Position numbers and translations under genes: made by a program | DNA from: Amoebophrya sp. A120 | Taxonomy: Eukaryota > Sar > Dinophyceae > Syndiniales > Amoebophryaceae | Length of the DNA stretch: 64,000 bases | NCBI GenBank assembly: GCA_905178155.1 | Contig: CAJINV010000005.1 | Span: 3,044,833-3,108,832 of the forward strand | Direction: 5' to 3' | Part shown: positions 1-8,600 of the stretch, piece by piece | Layout of the letters: every line of letters starts with the position of its first letter | Position numbering within the stretch: position 1 is the first letter of the stretch | Notes under the pieces: generated by a model | The model's input: only the letters and a program-made list of their open reading frames with translations | Told to the model about the DNA's origin: nothing | Database searches by the model: none

Positions 1-278
1 TATCCTGAGTAAAAACGTACCCACACCAGAGTCAGGATGGGGATTTTGCAACACAAACCTAGGAGTTTTGTGAGTCACGCATGACAAGTTGCACTCTGCA
101 GCGTAGTGCAGGTTAGCAAGTGCAGCCGCATCACAGAGTCATCTTCTCATCCTGTTCACAGCATTACAAATTCCAAAACACGACTGGAAATGGCTCTCAT
201 GGGGATGCGCATTACAAGTTTTCTGTCTTTGCAAATCTGCGTTACAACTCTGGCGTGGGGACGTTTTTACTCAGGATA
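1..278 (+). mobile_element. Introner, family C (at left window edge)
   Basis: Family C arms read TATCCTGAG then TAAAAACGTCCCCACACCAG, mirrored at the right end as ...ACGTTTTTACTCAGGATA. The element starts at base 1, so its left target-site copy is outside the window; the right copy would be ACTTG (279-283). Interior carries CATGACAAG and GCATTACAA motifs typical of the other elements. Confidence 0.85.
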
Positions 279-2656
279 ACTTGAAATCTTTGTTCGCACC
301 CGCCTCCTCGTCTGCAGTAGAGCAATCTCCTCCTTCGACGTCCCCTGTCGTGAAGAACACACACTCTGGCGGAAGCTACCGCGACGACAAGGGCAGTGGC
401 AGTGCGACCATGACGTCTCCTGGGCCGGGGGGCGAGAACAAATCTACTGCAGAGGGGCCGAGTACTAGCACCGGTAGTTCAGAAGACACCGCGGTGGAGC
501 AGTCTGATTCCGAGCCAGACGCGGCACAGCAGCAGCAGCAGCAGCAATCCACGAGTCCTCCAGCAAAGCAAATGTCTACTGCGAAGGACAACGTGCACAA
601 GATTTTCAGTGACAGATACAAGTCGGAAGAGAAGGAGGAAGGAATCAGCGAAGATTCCAACGGCGCGTCCAGCAACAGCAACCTCGGTGGCCTGATTGGC
701 AGCATGATGAAAGGAAGAGCTACTTCTTCAAATGAGCAGGACGAGAATACTTTCCCCGGAGGAGACGAAGATGAACCTGCGGAAGGAGACACGAGCACGT
801 CGGTGGAAGAAGAGACCGGAGACAGCGCCACGGCGGTGTCGGAAGAGGACCAGCAACCCCCGGCTCCCTCGCCGGAGGACGGTGGGGCGGACGGAAATCC
901 GAACACCGCGCCCGCGCCAAGTCCGGATACTAGTTCATCGGCCTCAAATACCGATCCGATCAACATCACACCGCCCAGCTCCGAGACCCAGCCCGGGTTC
1001 GTGCTCCCCTCGCAGGCCCTGACGCACCAGGACCAGGTCCGGCTGACGCTCACCGTGGGGACGACCTCCGGACACAAGCTGCAGGGGAACGCAAAGACCT
1101 GTGGCGAGGTGAACGTGTTCGCGAACGGGGATCAGGTGCTGAATTTGACCACCTGGGCGGTGGAGCCGGAGTCCACGGGGGTGGTGTCGTTGACCGAGTG
1201 CACGGAAATCAACTTTCGGCAAATCGGGGACGTGGACATCCGGTGTCCGAAATTGGTCCTCGGCGTCGAAGTGCCCAGCGCGAGCGACGCCGCGGCCGCG
1301 GGTGGGCAGAACAATCACGAGTTTGTGGCCGCGCCCGGCGAGGGCGTTTTGCTCCAGTTGCGGAAGTGCGAAGGATTGGGCTGGGACTGGCGCTATTCCG
1401 TCCCCGCAAGCGCTGAGCCGGCGAAGTGCGCCTGGGGGACGGCGGGGGACGTGCCCTTAATCCCCCCGAACATTTTGAACGCAAACGCAGCGAATGCATC
1501 AAACACGGCCACGACGACAGCCGCGCCGGCTGCTTCATCTGGGGGAAATAACCAGCAATTCCCGGTCGCCAGGGACCCGAAGAACCAAGGCGGAAGCGGT
1601 ATTAAGTCGGACGATGAGTCTACGTCTAGCGGAAAATCAGGCGCAACGTTGCTGAAAGCTACAGCGGGTGGTGGTGGTCCTTCTTCTCGTGGCAAGAACA
1701 CATCAGGTTCTGCTGCTGGCGGAGCTGCGGCTTCCTCTACTTCTCTTGCGAAGAACGTCCAATCGTGGCTAGAATACGGGCGCTCTTTGTTACCGCCGAA
1801 TCCGTTAGGAAGCAGTGCTGGTGGTACCTCTACTGCATCTACAGACGACACGTCCCAGAAGACGTTGTCTTTCGACTTGCAGGACACTGGCAAAAATAAA
1901 GGACAAGCACCCGAGCAGAGCGGTTTGAGGAAGACGAAAAGAACAGGGAACAAAGAAGTAGCAGCGAGTGGAAAAGCAACGTCAAGTGCTAGTGGTGGGA
2001 AAAAACTTTCCGCGACGTCGTCCACGTCGCTGCTAGAAATACAGCAGTTCGTCGACGCCCCGGAAAAACCAGTTTCGAAAGCGAAGGAGAGAAAGTTGGA
2101 ACAAATCTTGAAAACTGCGTTGTTGCAACTACCAAAGAGGGAACCCGTACCTGCTGCTGCTGATCCACCGGAATTTCTACAGGTCGAGCAGGAAAGGACA
2201 ATATCGAGGAGGAAAAATCGGGAAACAAGCCGACAAACGGTCGGAAAAAGCCACAAAAACCATCAGAAACCCGCTACAAATAGCAATTCGGGCATCGGCG
2301 GTTTGATTTCCAGTTTTCTGAAGAACGCGGGTTCGGACCCAGACACGTGGAAAGAAGTCCTGGACGCGGTGGATTCCGATGATAAGTTGAAGGCGCAGTT
2401 GGGGAAAATCCTCCGCGACAACCCGTCGCTATGGGCGAAGTTGCTTGCTGCCGTGAAGGACGACGAGAAACTTGCGTCGCGGGTGACGGAGCTCTTCGGC
2501 AGAAATGTAGAAGGGGGCGAGGACGACGAGGATAGCGACAGCACATCAACATCAGGAGGGGACGACACTGCCACCACAACCGCCGCCCCCGCTGATTCCT
2601 CGTCCACCGTCGCTCTAGCCGTTACGCCCTACCCAACCCCCCTGCCCGACACCCCG
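279..2656 (+). CDS. Gene 1 exon 1 (partial)
   Basis: Frame runs from 281. It holds a disordered Ser/Thr/Gly/Glu-rich region with seven Gln at 527-547, then Cys/beta modules at about 1020-1440 (for example TCGEVNVFANG and ECTEINF), a second low-complexity part, and two helical segments at about 2280-2510 (FLKNAGSDPDTWKEVL, LWAKLLAAVKDDEKL). Ends phase 0 at introner 2657. No start codon is assigned because the gene begins upstream. Confidence 0.8.
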
Positions 2657-5600
2657 TATCAAAATGAAAAATCCCCCCACCCCATATCAAAGCGAAGTTT
2701 GTGATGCTGGATTTGCGTACACAAATCAGATTTGTCATGCTGGAGAGGACTGCAGCCCCATACCAAGCCTGAGCAGAGAGGTTTTAGACTAGGCTCTTAG
2801 CATGAGAAACGTCTGCGCTGCAGGCCCAACAGCATTGCAAATCGCCTGCATAGTGCGGCGGAGGCTGTGGAGTTGCATTCTTGCAAGACAGAGATGATTT
2901 GTGGTCGCAAATCAGCATTGGAAATTTTCTGCGACGTACCTTTTCGATATGGGGAGGGGGGATTTTTCCTCACAATACCCCGCCGCCCGGGGTCACCGTT
3001 GCGTGCGGGAAGATGTGCATCGGGGACACGGGGTTTTGCGTCCTACTGGGAAAAGTTTCCGCCTTCATCAACACGAACAAGCCGAAGCCATTGGCAAAGC
3101 CGGAGAGTGCGAGCCTGCCGAAAGCAGTAGCGAACTCGGCCTCGTCCAAGGCGGCGGCCAGTCCGTCGCCGAAGCCCACGTTGCTCTCCCCGGCACAGAA
3201 GTTGCTGAACCGAAAGAATGGGGACGAAGGACCGCCTTCTTCGGATTCGTCTGGTAATTCAGATGATCCAGACGAGGGTACCCCAGGAGAGCCTTCTAGT
3301 TCCACCGCGTCTTTTTCCCTGGGCACAGATCACGCGAAGGCGAAAGCAGAAGCGTCGTTGCAGGAAGTGACGCGGAAGGGGAACACACGGGTGAACCTCT
3401 GCAGAACCCTGGACCAGCAGGAAGAGGTCGGCGAGATTTCCGCGACGTGCTGCGCGCAAATCACGCTGATGGGATCCGCGTTCGCGGGCGTCGAAGATGC
3501 GAAGTTCTCGCAGTATGGGCCGGCTCAGCTGGAACAAATTGTTCAAGTGGAAATAACGATGTATTTTTTGGCTGAAATTTTTTGTCCTGCATAAGTGGAC
3601 GAAGCAGAATTATCTGCATGCTCTTGCTCCAGCTATGCATGGCAAATTCCAGATGCAGATTTCAGTTCGGTTTGGAGTATCAGACACTTGTCAACTACAT
3701 GTTAGGAGACAACGAACTCCATGATGGCCACTAAGTCTAGACAGAGCATTCGCATTGTCGTCCGCAGCTTGCATCACAGTTCCACCTATGATCATTCGAT
3801 TCCAGCTGAGCAGGGCATACACAGTGCGAGGCGGTGGCGCCGAGCTTGCTGCTGTTAGGGATGAGACGAGTGGAAGAGACGAGCGACGGGGTAGCGAAGA
3901 CTACCAGCAATTTTGGCAGCAACTACGGGGGAAGTGGAGCTGCAGAAGCGGAACCGTTGTCAGTTTCAGAAGGAAGGGCTTCGACTTCGTTTGCAGAAGG
4001 AGACGAAGAGAGAATGACAATGAAAACTCTCTCGTTGACAGTCGAAAGCAGGGGGAAGAAAAACGAGAAAAAGATGACCTCGGCTGGGGAAACCAAAATG
4101 AAATCATCTGCCAAAGATTCTACTGCTGGAGTAGAAGATGATCATGTTGAGCAAAGTAATAAATCGGCTGCCGGTGCGACGAAAACCTCTGCTGGTTCTG
4201 GAGAGAAAAAGCAAAAGGATAACAAACCGGAAAAAGGTCGTACTAGTACGTCGAAACTTGCAGCAGTGCTGGACGATCATGTTGTTAAGAACAAGAATGT
4301 AGTCAAAAACAGCGTGACCACCGTAGATCAACTAGGTCCCGCCCAAAAGAAATCGGATCTGACGATGAACTTGGTGCTCACAGACCAGCACAAAACCGGT
4401 TCAGACCAACAGCAAGATCCAGTTGCCGGAGGAACGACGGATATTGGGAAAATCCTCGAGGACACGGCAAAGGCAAAGGCCGCCGCCGTATCGCCGCCGC
4501 CGCCGCGGGACGCGAGTTTCGTGTACCACGCGGAGAACGGGGATTTGCGGCTGGACACGCTCGCTTGTGACGAGTTCATCATTCGCACGGCCACCACGGA
4601 GGGCGCGCAGCTGAGCACGTGGCGAGGGAGTCTGCGGAAGCCCTGGGAGGGCAGCGACTGCAAGAAGATTGTGATGCCGATTCCGAATACCCTGCTGTTC
4701 ACGGAGTGCAAAACCATCAGCACGGGAGAGAACAGCAACGCCGTGGAGTTGAATCTGGACGAGAGCGAACAAACCAACACGACGACGCGAATGGATGCGT
4801 TGATGCTGAATTGTCAGAAACCCGGGTTTATCAAATGTAAAAATGTCTGGGTCTGGAAACTTGTAATGCTGCGTCGGGAATAGTGGATGCTCTGTAATGC
4901 ACAGCCAAGCATGAGAAATAACTGCGCTCCTTTGTGCTGCGTTTTTCGCATGACAAACTGCGTTTTTGCATGAAAGGCAAAGGGGTCTCTTCTTGGACAC
5001 GCATCACAAACTTTTTGGTCATGCAAGACAAGCATGACAAATCTCGGAATCTTCCAGACCCAGCCATTTTTGCATTTGATGGGGTTTCACTGGGCGCCGA
5101 CCAGTAAATCTACACCAGCAGACGGAACGGAAGATTTGGTTTCCTTGAATGAAGCGAATAGACAAAAAGAGATCTTGAACAAGAATACCGGCTTTGCGTC
5201 CGGTGCCGGAAACTCCGAAGAGGACCATTCGCACACGTACGTGAACGGACAGGAGCAGCCGGTGCCGAAGGAGGAACTGGAGGAAACTACCACGCCCGCG
5301 CCCATGAAGGAAACCGGATTTACTGGCCAGTGCCGGGAGATCTGCTTCGGGGCTGTAGTCCCGGTGTGCGTCAGTTTGGAGAGCTCCTACTTGCCGAAGA
5401 CGCTCACCGCGGAAGTCTCCCTCGCGGAGATCGACGCGCTTCCCGGCGGGCTGGTGGATATCCACGACTGCAACACGTTCGAAAAAATGGACTCGAACGA
5501 CACCGCCTTCCCCGGAAAGCGGTTGGCGGTTTCGGGCTGCAACCGGATGGAAGCGCAGGGGAACGCCTTCTACGACCTTGACCAGCGCGAGTCGGTGGTT

Positions 5601-8600
5601 CTCAAGGGCTGCATGGCACAGGAAACGACGGAGCAGAGCGGGCTGCCGGTTACGGTATAGGGAAGTAGTAATTTTTTGCGAAAATAATAGAATCCTGATT
5701 AGCATCGTCTATCTTTCATGTACAACAACTTGCGCGGCCGTGCAGCTGTTTTTTTTTCGTATAAGAGCTGTCGCTTCATAGAGTTCTAGTTCTAAGTACT
5801 TAGTTCTATTCGGCACCAAGTACTAAAAACTACAATCCTCCGCAGTCCATGCCGCCGACGGAGGGCTGCGATTTGGCGGGAAAGACCCCGAAGCTGTTCA
5901 CCTTCGAGTCGCAGGAATTGTTCAAGGGGGAGCCCACGCAGTGCTACAAATCGCTCCACGCCGACTCCCCGCAGATGCTGGCGCGCCGGAAGGCGGTGGC
6001 GCGGACGCTCGGGCTGCAGGACTGCCGGGTTATCAAAAGAAAAAATCCCCCCTCCCCATATCAAAAACGAAATTTGTATTGCTGCATTTGAGTACACAAA
6101 TCGACTTGTATTGCCAGAGGGCCAAGCGACGCAGTTGCTCCCTCGTTTGGAGGCAATTTCTTATGCTATTTCCCGTTTCCAGTTGCCTCCTGTCATGTTG
6201 AAGATGCAAGGCGTTCCTGCGCCAGCCAGCCCCACAGTCCGCATCGCTTCCCTTCTAGCATCACAAAGCTGTTCCTGTTGATTTGTGACCACAAATCTGC
6301 ATCACAGATTTCCGCTTTGATATGGGGAGGGGGCATTTTTCATTGTAATATGGGTCACCGGGGCGCGACTAGAAATCGTGAACGGGCCGGACGAAGTCAT
6401 GAAGCCAGAGGAGGGGATATGAGAGTGCACAACCCCCCTCCCCTCATTTGTCATGCAAAATCCCAAATCCAGTCGCTGCCCTGTCGCACTGTTTGCATGA
6501 CAAGTTCTGGCTGTAGCCAAAATAGCACTAGTACGCTCCAGTGCAAATTTGTCATGCAAAGCCGACATCCTTGCTGATGCTTGTAGTGCCATTCATGCTA
6601 TAAAAATGAGGGGGAGGAGGAGTTGTGCACTGTCAAAGGGGAATATCTTCAAGTCCTGGATTACGTCGAAACACGATCGGCAGCTTATCAGAATAAAAAA
6701 TTCCCCCTCCCCACATCAAAACGAAGTTTCTGATGCTGGATTTGCGTACACAAATCAGATTTTTCTTGCTGGCGCCGACTGCAGACCCATATCAAGATTG
6801 AGGTGATAGGTTTTGGCCTAGGCGCTTTGCATGACAGACGTCTACGCTGTAAGGTACAGCAGCATGACAAACCGCCTGTAGAATGCGGCGGAGTCTGTGG
6901 AGTTGCCTTCATGCAACACGGAGACGATTTGTGGTCACAAATCAGCAACGCAAATTGTCGAAAACGTGGCTTGTCAATATGGGGAGGGGGGATTGTCCCT
7001 TTTGATACAGCTGTCCTGCGACGCGACGGATCTGAGACCAGGAGACGATACGGCGGAACCTGTACTTACTAGAGGAGTGCGTTGTAGTTTTACAATTTTC
7101 GGTGCATATCATGATGAAAATAAAGTCAACAAACGAAAACCGAAGCGAAGCAGATGCTGCGTGCAGAAGCCGCAGCTCTTTTTCATCATCAAGACATCGC
7201 GGAGGACAAAAATTTGAATAAATCAACAGTCTTCCTGCTACGGGTTTCTGGCTATCCCCCAGAAAAAGACCGACAGGTCATATTTGTAATGCAAAAATAA
7301 ATAGACAAAAAAATCTGTATTGCATGCCCTAAACAGGATGTTATGGCCTCGCCCATGACAGATTTTCCTGTGTATTTATTTTTGCATTACAAATATGACC
7401 TGTCGGTCTTTTTCTGTTGGATACTGGCTAAGCAGTACGGCACCAAGACCGAAGTGGAGATCTACCCGGAAGATGTTTCCGACGGAGAAATATGCATTGC
7501 AAAAATGTCTGGGTCTGGAAGAGTACAAACTTGTAATGCGCATTTCAGAACACAGAAAAGTCTCTCATGCATAGGTAGCAAAAGCTGCCCAATTTCTGTC
7601 ACCAAAATGGGGGACTTGTCATGCGCATTCGGCATGCCGGAAGCTTCTCGAAACCTGTGATGCTAGAGCTTCCATGCCAGCCCTTCTGTGTCATGCAAAA
7701 ACAGCATGACTCTTCCAGACCCAGACATTTTTACATTTCATAAGAAAATGCCGATATAAAGGTCAAACTCAAGGACGAACTGAACGCCGCCTTGCTCGAC
7801 GCGTTACCAGACATCAAGAAGGAGTGCAGCTGCATTATGGAGGTCTTTCTTTTAGCCCTGTGGGTCATTCTTTCAAGGTTTTTCGCTTATCCCTATGGAC
7901 GATCGTGATTTTGATTAGTTCAAGATGGGTCATGTTCTTTCGTATCAGCGGATCTCGAAAAAGAATTGTGGTTTTTTCACGTTCATCGTTGATTTATGAC
8001 GGCGCCCAGGAACAAATGAAGGAGAAAGTCCGTCAAAATAAATCTCACGCAGGCGTCCGTCGCAGAGGTGGGGCAACTGAACCTCATCCGCGAGATATCA
8101 GAAGGAAAAATCCCCCCTCCCCATATCGAGACGAAGTTTCTGATGCTGGATTTGTTTACACAAATCAGATTTGTCTTGCTGGCAAGGACTGCAGGCCCAT
8201 ATCAAGCCTGAGTAGACTGGTTTTGGCCTAGGCGCTTTGCATGATAGACGTCTACTCTGTAAGTAAAACAGCACGACAGACCGCCTGTAGAATGCGGCGG
8301 AGCATGTGGAGTTGCCTTCATGCAACACAAAGACGATTTGTGGTCACAAATCAGCAACGCAAATTTTCGAAAACGTGCCTTGTCAATATGGGGAGGGGGG
8401 ATTTTTCCTTTTGATACGAGAAGCAGCGCGTGATCAAGATCGGGGTGCTATTGAGAGGAAAAATCCCCCCTCCCCATATTGAAAAGGTATGTTTCCAAAA
8501 ATTTGTGTTGCGGATTTGAGGTCACAAATCACATCTGTCATGCAAGACGACAAGGGCAGAAGCTTTCGCCCCATTAGGGAAGCGATTTGTCATGCTGGTG

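Noticed and set aside
1-1. Window starting exactly at an introner's first base as a scaffold end
   Set aside because: It may be coincidence of the window cut; nothing in the sequence shows a telomere or gap.
376-1077. Long antisense open frames in 376-1077, 1393-2256 and elsewhere
   Set aside because: They mirror GC-rich sense codons, have low-complexity translations and share no module with the + strand proteins.
4836-4843. GTAAAAA inside family A and C left arms as a conventional splice donor
   Set aside because: Other families have GG, GA or AA at that point, many family A copies have GC, and no matching acceptor position keeps frame at all junctions.
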